From Adiantum capillus-veneris (Eukaryota > Streptophyta > Polypodiopsida > Polypodiales > Pteridaceae): 64,000 nucleotides of DNA. The stretch spans positions 67,159,870 through 67,223,869 of the forward strand of contig CM043952.1 in assembly GCA_014529385.2 (NCBI GenBank). Direction: 5' to 3'. Under the pieces are notes generated by a model, which saw only the letters and a program-made list of their open reading frames with translations, did no database searches and was not told the DNA's origin. How positions within the stretch are numbered: the stretch's first letter is position 1; every line of letters begins with the position of its first letter. Below, one piece after another: positions 41,467-52,956 of this stretch. The position numbers and the translations under genes were made by a program.

Positions 41467-42088
41467 GCAAATGTAAAAATGTTTAAAATGAAAAAAGTTT
41501 TTTTCTTATCAGACTCTCTTTTTCTTTATTGTGCATAAATGTTAAGAAGTATGCATGCTTAGGATCAAGTTTGCGGAGACGACGTCTTCCAAACACCAAG
41601 TAGAGCTTATCACTCTATTGTGGAAGATTGAAAGGACTAATGCACGAACATGTTTGTGGAAGCTTAGGCTCCCAAGTGCCAAATGGATTAGTCATCCATT
41701 CTGGAATGATGTCGTAGGGTAAAATAGGGATCCTCTACCCGCTAGAAAAAGGATTAATGACTAGGCTTTATCTTCTCTACCTCATAGTCAAGGACGATTA
41801 TGCTTTCAAGAGAGAGGTAATGTCATACTAACTAATATCTAATTCCCCTAAATGATTTTCTCATGTTAAACTGATCATTTAATATGGGGAAGTACCAAGG
41901 GAGAAAAAGCTAGAATATTGGTTAGGTTGATAGAATGTTCATAGTAGGGATCCAAAGGAGGGAAAATAGGGATCCAAATGGGAGGGCCATATGCAAAAGA
42001 GCAAGAGTCAATGGGCTTCAAAGTCCCTAAGGCTCAGCACATTAAGACTTCCAAAATGCCAAGGTTCCAAAATTCAAAGGTTATGTCT
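41467..42088 (+). other. G4 3' untranslated region and possible LTR start
   Basis: Noncoding. A purine-rich stretch at 41954-41972 (AAAGGAGGGAAAATAGGGA) is the likely PPT. The 3' LTR probably starts between here and 42088, and is then interrupted by P2. I see no other feature. Confidence 0.55.
42084..42088 (+). repeat. P2 target site duplication, left
   Basis: TGTCT before the P2 5' LTR; TGTCC follows the 3' LTR at 53238-53242. Four of five bases match. Confidence 0.75.
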
Positions 42089-42280
42089 TGTTGGGGTATA
42101 AAGCCCAATGTGGTCGCTCAGGTAAGTGAGCGGGGCGCCAGGTATGTACACATATTCTTTTGTAAAAACCTAATAAGAACTCACTATGCTCTACACATTA
42201 CAGTAGAGCGAGTTCACCATATCGTCGTGCTCTTCTTATCGCACTCTCTCTTGCGTCGCACTTCCGCTCGTACTCCTTCA
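42089..42280 (+). repeat. P2 5' LTR (192 bp)
   Basis: It starts TGTTGGGGTATAAAG and ends GTACTCCTTCA. The TATA-like GTATAAAG lies very early, at 42095-42102. Two further copies lie at 53046-53237 (+) and 57331-57522 (-). Confidence 0.93.
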
Positions 42281-42282
42281 AC

Positions 42283-42294
42283 TGGTATTAGAGC
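42283..42294 (+). other. P2 primer binding site (tRNA-Met type)
   Basis: TGGTATTAGAGC, one mismatch from the initiator tRNA-Met complement, two bases after the LTR. Confidence 0.88.
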
Positions 42295-43371
42295 TCAGAT
42301 CGAGGCTCGGGGCAGCATTTGCAGGTAGCCAGAGTCACCTGCTCAAATTGGATTGAGATTCGACAGGCGAAGACACGGACCCAAATCCTGTGGGCGAGCC
42401 CCAGGGGCTCGGTGTTCTCAGAATTTCATTATGAGGTCATCTCGGCCACCGTTCGGCTTCGACAAAGTTTTGCGCAGGCCATTTTCGACTACGTGGTCTC
42501 GACGGGTGCAGATCCGACTCTGCAAATTTGGGGTCTCGACCTACGACTGTAGGTGCTGAGGATATCGGCACTCCCAGAGTGTTGATTTGTGGCTGTCTAC
42601 ACATCGAAGGACGGCTCACAGTTCTTGGAGGCATGTCACATACGACACGAGCGCATCAACACACAGATTGTAGGCGACATCCACTAGTTCATCAGGTAGC
42701 TTGTGTTTGTTGCTTGATATTCCAGATTTCATCCTGACATTGCAAGTACTTCCACATGGGATGTATTGTCAGAGATGATATATGTCTGTTGGGGGTTTGC
42801 TAGCTGTGAGTCACGCAGCAAACAACCGCCGCAGCGGTTACAGCATATAGTGGGAAATTTGTGGATGTATGACTTGTGGGAAGTCTATGTATTGTCAGAT
42901 TTACTGCAGCCTTTGTTGAGGGTCGAGTGAGGTTTTATTGAGCTGGGGGATTCTCGAATGATGAGATCCTTTCGGTGATACAGGTCTTGGAGCGATCCCT
43001 CGACTTAGATAGGCAGCTAGGGTGTATTGACTGTGAGTTAGACAGTTGAGATTTCATCTTTGCTTTACTGCCGTTGAGGCATTATCGCAGTCTATGATTA
43101 CAGGACAGTGACAGGACAGTGAAAGACAATACAGGTGCAGGACAGGTTTACCCGCAGCTTACAGTGTTAGAGAGACAGTGTTTTTGAGCTGTTTTTGGTC
43201 TGTTTTTTGAGTACACCAGAGCCATTTGACAAAGGATACTCTAACAAAATTTCTGCAGAATCTGAAGCTTTCTTGGTTCATTTGACAGGTTGATATTGGT
43301 TCAGAGGTCAGTTTACAGAGGAAACTCTGCCGAATTTTTCCCAGGAAAGTAAACTACTGTGAAGCGTAGCT
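42295..43371 (+). other. P2 leader containing a block shared with G5
   Basis: About 1.1 kb, noncoding. At 42916-42994 it closely matches the G5 leader at 47954-48036 and the G5b leader near 57210-57295: GAGGGTCGA, TGAGGTTTTATTGAGCTGGG, GGATTCTC, GAGATCCTTTC and GTGATACAGGT. Weaker similarity continues to about 43290 (TTTTTGGTCT, TTTCTTGG). ACAGG hexamers cluster at 43101-43150. Confidence 0.8.
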
Positions 43372-44115
43372 ATGGCTGGATCATAGGACACTGCTCTTTA
43401 CAATATCAAGAAGCTGGATGGAACCAATTTCCCATCGTGGAAGAAGCAGATTTGGCACGTGTTGGTACTAAAGAAGCAGATAAACCTATAAAGCTCAAAG
43501 GGATAAAACCAGAAGATATGGACGAAGATGAATGGAGCGAAATGGATGAATTGGCACTTTCTACCATTATACTGACTTTGGCAGAAAGCGTTTACTTCAA
43601 TGTAGCAGACGAGATGTCGGCTTATGAAGCATGGACAAAGTTGAGTGATCTTTATGAGAAGCAGAGTGCAACTTCACAGCTATACTGGCTTAAGAAGCTT
43701 GTTGAATTGAAGATGAAAGAAGGGACACCTATGTCCAATCATCTTAATGAATTCAACACCATCTACAATCAGTTGTTAGCTCAAGGTGTCAAGTTTGATG
43801 AACCTGTTAGAGCTATGTTCCTGTTGATCACATTGTCGGAAAGTTGGGACACTTTTCGCACAGCTTTGAGTAATTTTGCACCTCCAGATGGTTTGACCAT
43901 AGCAGGTGTAGAAGGCAGTCTGCTTACTGAAGAAACCAATAGAAATACAATGGACAAAGGCAAAGGAACAGACTAAGTTGTCAGGGGAAGGACCAAAGAA
44001 AAGTACAAAGGTGGAAAGAGGAATCAGTCTCGTAGCAAGTCCCGCAGTGCTAAAGGCAAGAGTGACATAAAATGCTACCATTGTGGCAAGAAGGGTCACA
44101 TGAAAAGAGACTGCA
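43372..44115 (+). pseudogene. P2 gag
   Basis: ATG 43372 gives MAGS, then a TAG, then DTALYNIKKLDGTNFPSWKK, the usual copia Gag start. A frameshift near 43470 moves the rest to another frame: IKLKGIKPEDMDEDEW, LSDLYEKQSATSQLYWLKKL and FDEPVRAMFLLITLSESWDT. A TAA at 43974-43976 and a further break precede the CCHC knuckle CYHCGKKGHMKRDC (44073-44114). Confidence 0.85.
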
Positions 44116-45161
44116 GAGAATGGAAAGCAGAAAAAGGCAAAGAGAAAGCTGAAGACCATGGTGAGAAAAAGTCCTCAGTGAAGATTCAAGAAATAAATGT
44201 GACAAACACTGTTGCAGAGGATGACAGTCTAGTGTCAGGAGACATCTACTTCTTGAAGAATACAATGGACTCAGCTCTTCTTACAGCATCTGATGGAAAT
44301 GCACTGAGTGACTGGATTATAGACTCAGGGGAATCACTTCATGTGTCTCCAAACAAGGAGTGGTTTACCTCTTATGTGACCACTAAAGATCATGTTTGGC
44401 TAGGCAATGGGCAGACATGTGAGATCTTAGGTGTTGGAGATGTTCAATTGAAGTTTCAGAATGGCTCTTCTTTCACGCAGAAGAATGTGAGACATGTTCC
44501 CGCAATTACAAAGAGCTTGATTAGCACAGGTTTACTTGATGATCCTGGCTACATCACCACTTTTGGACAGAACATGTGGAAGATATCCAAGGATTCTATG
44601 AAAGTAGCACATGGAGTAAAGTCTGGAGGACTTTACATGATTTATGTATCAAATGTCTCTAAAACTGTAATCAATGTAACCGAGCAGCCGAACGTTTCTT
44701 TGTGGCATAGCCGGTTAGGACATATGTCCAAGAAGGGAATGGAAATCTTGTCTCGTTCTAGTTATTTGCTTGGCTTTTCATTTAATGATTTTGAATTATG
44801 TGAACATTGTCTGTATGGTAAGCAAACACAGAAGCCACATAAGCATAGAAGCAGTAGAAGAGATACACAGTTGGCACTTGTTCATAGTGATTTGTGTGGA
44901 CCTATGCCTAACCTATCTCTAGGGGGAGCTTCTCAATTTATGACATTTATAGATGATTACTCGAGGAAAGTATGGGTTTACTTTCTCAAGCACAAGGATA
45001 AAGCGTTTAGTGTTTTCAAAACGTTTGTGACACTTGTGGAGAATCAGAGTGGCAAGAAGCTTAAATGCTTACGCACTAACAATGGTGGAGAGTATGTTTC
45101 AAAGGCCTTTCAGGACTTTTGTGAGTCAAAAGGTATAAAACGTGAACTTACTACTCCTTAA
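44100..45161 (+). pseudogene. P2 protease and integrase, first part
   Basis: 353 codons. Protease WIIDSGESLHVSPN has Glu where Ala normally follows Gly. Integrase has LWHSRLGHMSKKGM, CEHCLYGKQ, LVHSDLCGPM (first Asp) and LRTNNGGEY, in which the second catalytic Asp is Asn (codon AAC at 45078-45080). The frame ends at TAA 45159-45161, where other elements have Tyr in TPYxPQQNG. The enzyme is therefore doubly disabled. Confidence 0.88.
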
Positions 45162-46511
45162 AATCCTCCTCAAAATGGTTTTGCTGAGAGGATGAATAGG
45201 GCCATACAAGAGAAGGTCAAAAGTATGTTGTCTAATGCACAGCTACCAAATGGGTTTAGGGCTGAAGTTGTATCAGCAGCTGTTCATCTTATAAATAGAT
45301 CTCCTAGCAAGGTTTCTCGGAAGGATTCAGTGCCAGAGATGGTATGGTCAGGCAAAATGCCCTCATACAAGCATCTCAGAGTCTTTGGCTGTGAGGCATA
45401 TACTCACGTTCAAAAGGAATTTAGGAACAAACTTGATCCAAAGAGTAGAAAGTGCATCTTTCTAGGCTGTGGTAATTCTGGTGAGATGGGGTATAGACTT
45501 TGGGATCCCGAATCCAGAAAGGTTATCCGCAACAATGATGTTCACTTTAATGAATCCAAATATCATTCTAAACCAGAGAGGGTTGAGGAGATTAGAAGAG
45601 TTGTCTTCCAAGAAGATGGACCTGCACATGCAAGACAAAATGTCAGGGCTCAAGAGGAGCAAGGACAGGATAGATTGGAACCACAGGTTGTGGCTGAGCC
45701 TGAGCCCCCTATTTTGCATATATCTGGACATATCACGCGACCTCGTGATCGGTTTGTTCCATCTATGAACTATGTCATGTTGACTAATTGCAATGAGCCT
45801 TCATGTTACAAGGAAGCGGTGCAAATGAAGGACTCCGGGAATTGGCAATTGGCCATGCAGTCAGAGATAACAACTCTGCATAAAAACCAGACATGGAAGC
45901 TAGTTAAATTACCACAGGGCAAAAAGGCGCTACCTTGTAAATGGGTTTACAGGTATAAGATCACCGCTCATGATAGTCAGCCAAAGTACAAAGCAAGGCT
46001 TGTTGCCAAGGGCTTTAAGCAAGAACAAGGCATTGACTTTGATGAAGTCTTCTCTCCGGTGGTCAAGATGACTACATTGAGATGCTTTCTTGCATTGGTT
46101 GCCATATTAGTTTTGGTATTGCACCAAATGGAAGTCAAGACAGCGTTCTTGCATGGTGATTTAGATGTGGAAATTTACATGCAGCAGCCAAAAGGGTTTG
46201 TTGAGAAAGGCAAGGAAGATTTGGTATGCCAGTTGTTAAAGAGTCTTTATGGCTTAAAACAATCACCAAGGGCATGGTACCATAGATTCCACAAGTTTAT
46301 GCTATCTCAAGGCTACAAACGTAATGAGTTCGATCACTATCTATATACAAAGAAGGCTAAGGATGGTAGTTGGCTGATCCTTATTTTGTATGGGGATGAC
46401 ATGTTGATTGCTGGCAAGCACTTGGAAGAAATTTCAGCTTTGAAGTCAAAGATGGCAAAATCGTTTGACATGAAAGACATGGGTGAGGCAAGTCATATAC
46501 TTGGTATGTGC
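45162..46511 (+). pseudogene. P2 integrase end and reverse transcriptase, first part
   Basis: It continues in the same frame with PPQNGFAERMNRAI (catalytic Glu kept), then HLRVFGCEAYTHV, the RT region KWVYRYKITAHDSQPKYKAR, FKQEQGIDFDEVFSPVVK and LYGLKQSPRAWYHRF. The active site reads LYGDDML: Val of YVDD is Gly (GGG, 46392-46394), whereas P2b has YVDD. At SHILGM the G5 LTR interrupts. RT resumes at 52116. Confidence 0.9.
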
Positions 46512-47585
46512 TGTCATGAGTTTTTTGGAGCAAGGGATTGCGCATATATACATATACATGCATGGTGCATCGAATAAAGGATTGCCCATTTTCCAGAGCC
46601 AGGTGGTTATGTGGGCCCCACATGTGTAGAGGTAGGACAGGGTGTACATAGTGCATCGATTTTAACTATCACCAGTACCAGTGTGTTTTTTCTACAATAA
46701 TGAGGAGTTGGTAGCGCGTAAAACTTCTTGAGGAATCTATCTGCAGGCAGGCGACATGAGGTAAGGAGGTGCGCCAGATGGAATCTAGTGGCGTAAGGAG
46801 GCCGAACGGGGTCAATACTTGCATGTGGATGAGTACGGACACAACGTGGGTGTTTTCTTATGATAATTATATAGAGAGGTCATCATGAGGACCATATTTT
46901 GGGGCCACTTCACGTGGTGGCGGGATGCATTATTGAAAAAAGTTGAGTGACAGGTGTGCGGATGGATGCAGCAGGGTGACAATTATACACTACGAGGTCA
47001 GTTTTTGGCCTGTTCGGGGTTTGTTTGAGGTCGTCTAAAAGGCCAAGGGTGCCCAAATAATAAAGCTAAGTGTGGGAACTGAAAAAATAGAGAGAAGACC
47101 AGAAAAAACGTGGAGAAGAAAGGAGGAACAGCCGCAGGTGTGTTTTTGCTCATTTTGGAGCCTGTTTTGGCCGTAAACTGCTCATCCGAGGTCAGATTTG
47201 AGCACTTTGACATTGTAGACTGGGGTTTTGGGCCGTTTCTCCTATGAGCGAAGCTTCTGCTCCAGTTTCTGATTGTATCTGGCTTATTTTACCCATATTG
47301 TGTGAGCTGTTTGCCCCTTGGTGTTGGCCCAAGCTCATTTGTATCTAAATATCAGAAGTTCTCCTCTTTTGAGCAGAGTTTTTTTGGGTGTGTGTGTGCG
47401 TGTGTCTCTCTGTGTGGAGTGGGTAAAAGGGTAGTCTCTCTCCTCTCACTCCATAGGTGTGTTCCCTGTCTCGGCTAGGTGGGTTGTTTAAGCCGAGTGG
47501 TGCCCCATAGTTTGTGTGTGTATCTTCCCAAGAGTGTGTGTCGGGTCGTTATAGAGGCGTTCTGTGTGTTTCCATCCCGCTCACA
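46512..47585 (+). repeat. G5 5' LTR
   Basis: It starts TGTCATGAG and ends CCCGCTCACA. Compared with the 3' LTR and G5b it lacks about 70 bp (between GGGCCGTTT and CTCCTATGAG, near 47235). A TATA-like AATTATATAG lies near 46866. Confidence 0.92.
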
Positions 47586-47591
47586 TTCCTT

Positions 47592-47611
47592 TGGCGCCCC
47601 CACAGAGGATC
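47592..47611 (+). other. G5 primer binding site
   Basis: TGGCGCCCCCACAGAGGATC, six bases after the LTR. The G5b counterpart is at 56832-56851 and the G3 one at 27671-27690. tRNA not identified. Confidence 0.7.
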
Positions 47612-48553
47612 TTCTTTGAGTACCTTGTACTTCGATCTTCAAGCTTCGAGATTCGGGATTACTCGTTGCAGAGTACAGGTTACAGGTTATAGGGACAGAT
47701 ACAGGTACAGGTGATTAACACAGGTACAGGTATACTAGTAGTGGTGTCACTTGCAGTTGTTGTGGGTATGCATCATTCGGAGTCTGTTTGAGTGCATTGT
47801 CTGCTGGATTGTACGTTACTTGTGGAAACTGCCATTGTACGCCTTTGTGAAGCCATACTTGGTTTTATTTGGCAGTCCCAGCCATTTCTGAGACTTGGTC
47901 TGGAAGATAGTCATTTCTGAGACTTGACTATATACGATTTTCATTAGCCTTCGTGTGAGGGTCGATAGCGTGAGGTTTTATTGAGCTGGGGGATTCTCAA
48001 ATGTGGAGATCCTTTCAGTGATACAGGTAGCTGGAGCACCCTTTTCGTGACCTCGCCATAGGCTATGTACTAGTGAGTCTTATTTGATGCTCCGGTTCTA
48101 TTGTTGACAGTTTATGCATACATATACAGTCTATATTTTGGGTTCCTACTGCTCTACTTCTGGGAAAACTCTGTCAAAATTTTTCCAAGTTATGATGGCT
48201 GGTTTTTTGGTCTTTTGAGACATTTATGTTGTTATGCTGCTGAAATTTTGGCAAAATCAGAAGATAAGACAAGTGTGCTTTCTTGGAAGCTGCATGGTTG
48301 ACTTTAATGGATGATCAAAATGGCCCTCAATTTACTCCTTTTCATTTAACTCAGAGAATCCAGATAAATGTTCATGTGTCTAGGAAGATTTTTTTCCAGT
48401 AGCGCATAGTCTTTATGTTCGGGCCAAGAAGATTAAGAGAGATCCTGGAATGTCCTTTGCCTGTTGTAATTCCAATGATTAACTATGAAAACTCATTTGA
48501 TGTGCATATGTTTGTCCTTATCTAAAGTTGAGCTCCATTGAAGTTTCTCGGAA
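47612..48553 (+). other. G5 leader with ACAGGT cluster and shared block
   Basis: Noncoding. ACAGGT or ACAGAT hexamers recur about six times at 47674-47730. The block shared with P2 lies at 47954-48036, and looser similarity to the P2 leader runs to about 48300 (TTTTTTGGTCTTTTGAG, GCTTTCTTGG). Confidence 0.8.
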
Positions 48554-50022
48554 TTGAGTCAGTCAAAAGTTTTGTGTTCTTGCAAGTGTGTTCGAAGGGG
48601 TTCTCAAAGCATCGTAATTTGGGTAGCCATGGCTTTCTCTTATCCGGAGTTTCATGGAAGAAGTGATGAAGATGTGGAAGACTTTTTGGAAAAGATGGAG
48701 GTTGCCTGCATTAGCAACCAGATTCATGACCCGGCACAGATGTTACGTCTTCTCCAAATCTGTTTGAAGAGTGATGCACGAGTTTGGTCCAAAGCATTTG
48801 AAGAGGAGTTGCGTGTGGCTGATCCACCTGTAAGATTGAGTTGGGACAATCTAAGCCATGCATTGGAAGTGGAGTTTGTGAAGACAAAAGATCCTGACAA
48901 AGTGTGGCAAGAAGTACAGGATTTAGTGCAAAAGGAAGGTGAGCCAGTAGATGCGTACATACGTAAGTTTTCATTGGAATGGGAGCGGATGTGCAAGACC
49001 TTAGCACCACAGGTACACCCGCCTGGCATGATGAAGAAGGACAGGTTCTTGGCTGGTCTTTGGGAGAATATACGTTGGAGAGTGGAGCTAAAGAAGCCTA
49101 GGACATATGAAGATGCACTAGAGGTAGCAAGTAACAAAGAGTGGAAGTTGACAAAAATGAGCCATCTAGGAGAAGAGTCTTTGCGCATGAGGTCTGAATT
49201 TCAGCCTATGGATTCTTTGCAAGGTCGCATGCCAGGGGTTCATCATGAACCAGTGGTTGTTGTTACTCCTCAGGTTATGCAAGCAGTGGTCACCACAGCA
49301 GTGCAAGATGATGGGTTAAGGCAATACATGAGGCAAGTGGTAGATTTAATGAAGAATCTCAACCTAAACATGCTAGGTCAAGTGGGAAATAATCAAGGTC
49401 GAGGGAGGTTTGTAAATCAGTCAGGAGGTGAAGAAAGACCTAAGAATGGTGCTGGACAAAGCAATGGTAGGTTCTCGAGGCAGACGCCCACATGTTATAG
49501 TTGGCCCACATCAGCCCGCAATGTGATAAGCCAGCAAGGATGGGGGGAGACATGTATCCATTGCCAAGACAGGTGCTAACTAGGTCCAATGATTATGGCA
49601 GCGAAATCAAGGGAGAAGAAGGAGCCACTGGATTAACCCAGGAGGAAATGGGAAAGACAAAAGTGCTAAGTGTAGTCACCTTGGAGAAGGCATCAAAGCT
49701 AGAGGATACATTACTGATGCCTATTGGGAAGAGGACCACAGAGGACAAGGAAGGAAGAAGTACCCCAGGTCCTAGTAAGAAGAAGGGAAAGAGCCATGAA
49801 GGTGAGGATGTCAAGGCCAAGAGGAAAAGGAGAGCTTGTCGCAAATTTCATGTTTTAGATTTTCTACTAGGGGATGGGCAATTAAGCTATGACTTGAAGG
49901 AGGATCTGACAAGTAGGAAGGCGGATGTTACTTTTGGGCAGCTCATAGAGATGGTTCCTAAGCTAAAGCGACAGTGGAAGAGGATGGTTAACCCAATGGA
50001 GAAAGAGCCAGAGAGAGGTTAA
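48554..50022 (+). pseudogene. G5 gag
   Basis: The likely start is ATG 48629 (MAFSYPEFHGRSDEDVEDF). The capsid region includes LRLLQICLKSDARVWSKAF, LVQKEGEPVDAYIRKFSLEW, MMKKDRFLAGLWENIRWRVE and TYEDALEVASNKEWK. A small deletion at the zinc knuckle (CYS...AHISPQC, near 49494-49525) shifts the frame. The next frame has a charged stretch and LTSRKADVTFGQLIEMVPKL. It ends at TAA 50020-50022, directly before protease in the same frame. Most of the capsid is intact. Confidence 0.85.
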
Positions 50023-51111
50023 GTGAAGGTGTTGGCGATGAATGAGCTACCAGACATTTGTCCAATAGTAGATGTGTGGCATAAAAGAAAAAATATGGGA
50101 CAAGGTTATGTGGATGGTGGAGCCCAAATATGTGTCATAACACACTCATGCGTTGAGAAGATGGGTCTTACAGTGTCTGGGGTGTCAGGCTTCCGGATCA
50201 GATTGGCAAACCATCAAAAAGTAAAATGTTTGGGTGTTGTAAAGAGCTTAGAAGTGGAGGCGTATGATGCAAAGGCGGTGGTTGATTTTCATGTGATGCC
50301 AGCAGGATTGGGAGCATATCCTATTATACTGGGCAGACCATGGTTACGTGCAGTGGGAGCTGTTCAGGATTGGCGACGTGGTACGATTAGCCTCTATGGA
50401 AAGACAGGTGACAAGAAGCTATATAATATGGACACAAGGAAACAATTGGAGGATCTCTATGAAGATGAGTATGAGTCTAGTGATGAAGGCTATTCCACAG
50501 TGTCTGATGAGGATAGTGATAGTACTACTAGCAGTGATGAGGATGTTGAGGTTGCATCTCTTTTGATGGACAAAGAAATCCAGGAGGATGGTTTAGTTGC
50601 ATTTGTGAATGAAGTTGAAGATGAAAGTGAAGGGCCTTATGAAGTGATTGAAGGGCTGATGCAAACCAAGGTTGAATCGTCAAAGAAGCAGGAATTGATG
50701 ACACAGATGATCAGTGGAGACCTTTCAGCTATGGAGAAGAAGATATATTTTCATATGCAGGTCTATACCAAAGTAATGGATGGTTTTCTTGATGCAATGT
50801 TGGTATATGGAATCTCTACACGTTTTCCTTGGGAACGAGGTGGAAGCTTGATTAAGTTTTTGATGCAAGGAATGCCAAGTGTTTTTGTGTGGGATCCAGG
50901 TGGAATGAATCTCTCTTTTTGTTGTGCTGCTGAGCATAAATGCTCTAGCAGGCTAGGGGATGGGCAAATTATGTCAAGATTTTTTTGTAGCAAGGGATTG
51001 CGCATATGTACATATACATGCATGGTGCATCAAATAAAGGATTTCCCATTTTCCAGAGCCAGGTGGTTACATGGGCCCCACATGTGTACAGGTAGGACAG
51101 GGTGTACATAG
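50023..51111 (+). pseudogene. G5 protease and truncated end
   Basis: VLAMNELPDICPIVDVWHK leads to GYVDGGAQICVITHSCVEKM, the retropepsin active site as Asp-Gly-Gly, then FHVMPAGLGAYPIILGRPWL, the ILG core, and RAVGAVQDW. An acidic Ser-rich segment follows, and LSAMEKKIYFHMQ, which in G3 leads into RT. Here the frame passes into about 70 unrelated residues and runs into the 3' LTR at 50972. RT, RNase H and integrase are absent, not merely mutated. Confidence 0.85.
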
Positions 51112-52115
51112 TGCACCGATTTTCACTATCACCAGTACCAGTGTGTTTTTTCTACAATAATGAGGAATTCGTAGCGCGTAAAAATTCTCGAGGAATCTAT
51201 CTGCAGGCGGGTGACATGAGGTAAGGAGGTGCGTCAGATGGAATCTAGTGGCGTCAGGAGGCCGAACGGGGTCAATACTTGCATGTGGATGAGTACGGAC
51301 ACAACGTGGGTGTTTTCTTATGATAATTATATAGAGAGTTCATCATGAGGACCATATTTTGGGGCCACTTCATGTGGTGGTGGGATGCATTATTGAAAAA
51401 AGTTGAGTGACAGGTGTGTGGATGGATGTAGCAGGGTCACAACTATGCACTGCGAGGTCAGTTTTTGTCCTGTTCGGGGTCCGTTTGAGGTCGTCTAAAA
51501 GGCCAAGGGTGCCCAAATAATAAAGCTAAGTGTGGGAACTGAAAAAGCAGAGAGAAGACCAGAAAAAATGTGGAGAAGAAAGGAGGAACAGCTGCAGGTG
51601 TGTTTTTGCTCATTTTGGAGCCTGTTTTGGCCGTAAACTGCTCATCCGAGGTCATTTTTGAGCACTTTGACATTGTAGACTGGGGTTTTGGGCCATTCCG
51701 GACGCGATGGCGCTGTCCATTTTTCCAAACTCCTCACTTTTTTTCTGTTTTTTTGGCTGCGTAAGTTTCTCCTATGAGCGAAGCTTCTTCTCCAGTTTCT
51801 GATTGTATCTGGCTTATTTTACCCATAATGTGTGAGCTGTTTGCCCCTTGGTGTTGGCCCAAGCTCATTTGTATCTAAATATCAGAAGCTCTCCTCTTTT
51901 GAGCTGAGTTTTTTTGGGTGTGTGTGTGCGTGTGTCTCTCTGTGTGGAGTGGGTAAATGGGTAGTCTCTCTCCTCTCACTCCATAGGTGTGTTCCCTGTC
52001 TCGGCCAGGTGGGTTGTGTAAGCCGAGTGGTGCCCCATAGTTTGTGTGTGTATCTTCCCAAGAGTGTGTGTCGGGTCATTATAGAGGCGTTCTGTGTGTT
52101 TCCATCCCGCTCACA
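50972..52115 (+). repeat. G5 3' LTR
   Basis: It starts TGTCAAGAT and ends CCCGCTCACA. The purine run AGGCTAGGGGATGGG at 50950-50965 is the likely PPT. It is closely similar to 46512-47585 and 55672-56825, and includes the segment missing from the 5' LTR. Confidence 0.92.
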
Positions 52116-52956
52116 GCGCATTGAGAGAGACAGATCAAAGAAGTTGATTTGGTTATCTCAAACAGAGTATATTGACAAGGTTTTGCAACATTTCAATATG
52201 GAGAAGGGAAAGGCATTGAGTGTTCCACTGCCACCATATGTGAAACTTAGCAAACAAGATTGTCCTGTGTCTGAGGAAGAACAGGTTGAAATGGATAAGA
52301 TTCCATATGCGTCTGCAGTGGGTAGTTTGATGTATGCAATGATTGCTACTCGCCCAGACATTGCATTTGCAGTGGGAGTAGTAAGTCGATACATGTCAAA
52401 CCCAGGCAAGAAACATTGGGAGGCAGTGAAAGGAATATTGAGATACGTGAAAGCTACAAAGAGTATGCGTATATGCTATGGGAGTCAGGAGCTAAGTGTA
52501 AAGGGTTTTACAGACTCAGATTATGCAAGTGACGTAGACAACCGAAGGTCTACGTCAGGGTATGTCTTTACATTGGCTGGTGGAGCAGTATCATGGCGTT
52601 CTAGATTACAAGATTGTGTTACTCAGTCTACTACAGAGTCTAAATATGTTGCAGCATCAGAGGCATGCAAAGAATCAATTTGGCTTAATCGACTAGTAAC
52701 AGATTTGGGAATCAAAGAAGAGATGCCCGTGTTATATTGTGATAGTCAGAGTGCTATACAATTGGCTCGCAATCCAGTTTATCACTCAAAGACAAAGCAT
52801 GTGGATGTGAAGTATCATTTCATCAGGGAAATGCTCGAGGATAAGCAACTTCAGCTTGTCAAAGTTCACACCACAGAAAATCCTGCTGATCTACTTACAA
52901 AAGGACTTCCCTCAGAGAGCTTTGCGCATTTTCGCAAGCAGTTAGGTGTAGGGTAG
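52116..52956 (+). pseudogene. P2 RT end and RNase H
   Basis: It picks up exactly where 46511 stopped: RIERDRSKKLIWLSQTEYI, PYASAVGSLMYAMIATRPDI, then RNase H VKGFTDSDYASDVDNRRSTS, SWRSRLQDCVTQSTTESKY, LYCDSQSAIQLARNPVYHS and KTKHVDVKYHFIREML. The end NPADLLTKGLPSESFAHF is the normal copia C-terminus, with TAG at 52954-52956. This part has no stop and one likely change (ESKY for EAEY). Confidence 0.92.

Larger units (their letters stand above)
46512..52115 (+). mobile_element. G5: non-autonomous gypsy derivative with gag and protease only
   Basis: Long LTRs (1074 and 1144 bp), a PBS, a leader, gag and protease, then about 200 bp and the 3' LTR. No RT, RNase H or integrase is present. Gag and protease resemble G3, so a Tat-like element probably supplies the missing enzymes. 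This is the layout called TR-GAG. The insertion site in P2 is exact: P2b reads straight across it, and GTGC/GCGC flank G5 where P2b has GCGC. Confidence 0.88.

Noticed and set aside
47514-47714. 66-codon ORF across the G5 LTR-leader junction
   Set aside because: It spans LTR end, PBS and leader, and the equivalent in G5b is not conserved as coding.
50760-50970. Possible new C-terminal domain of G5
   Set aside because: About 70 residues with no motif, directly before the PPT; more likely noncoding sequence read through after an internal deletion.
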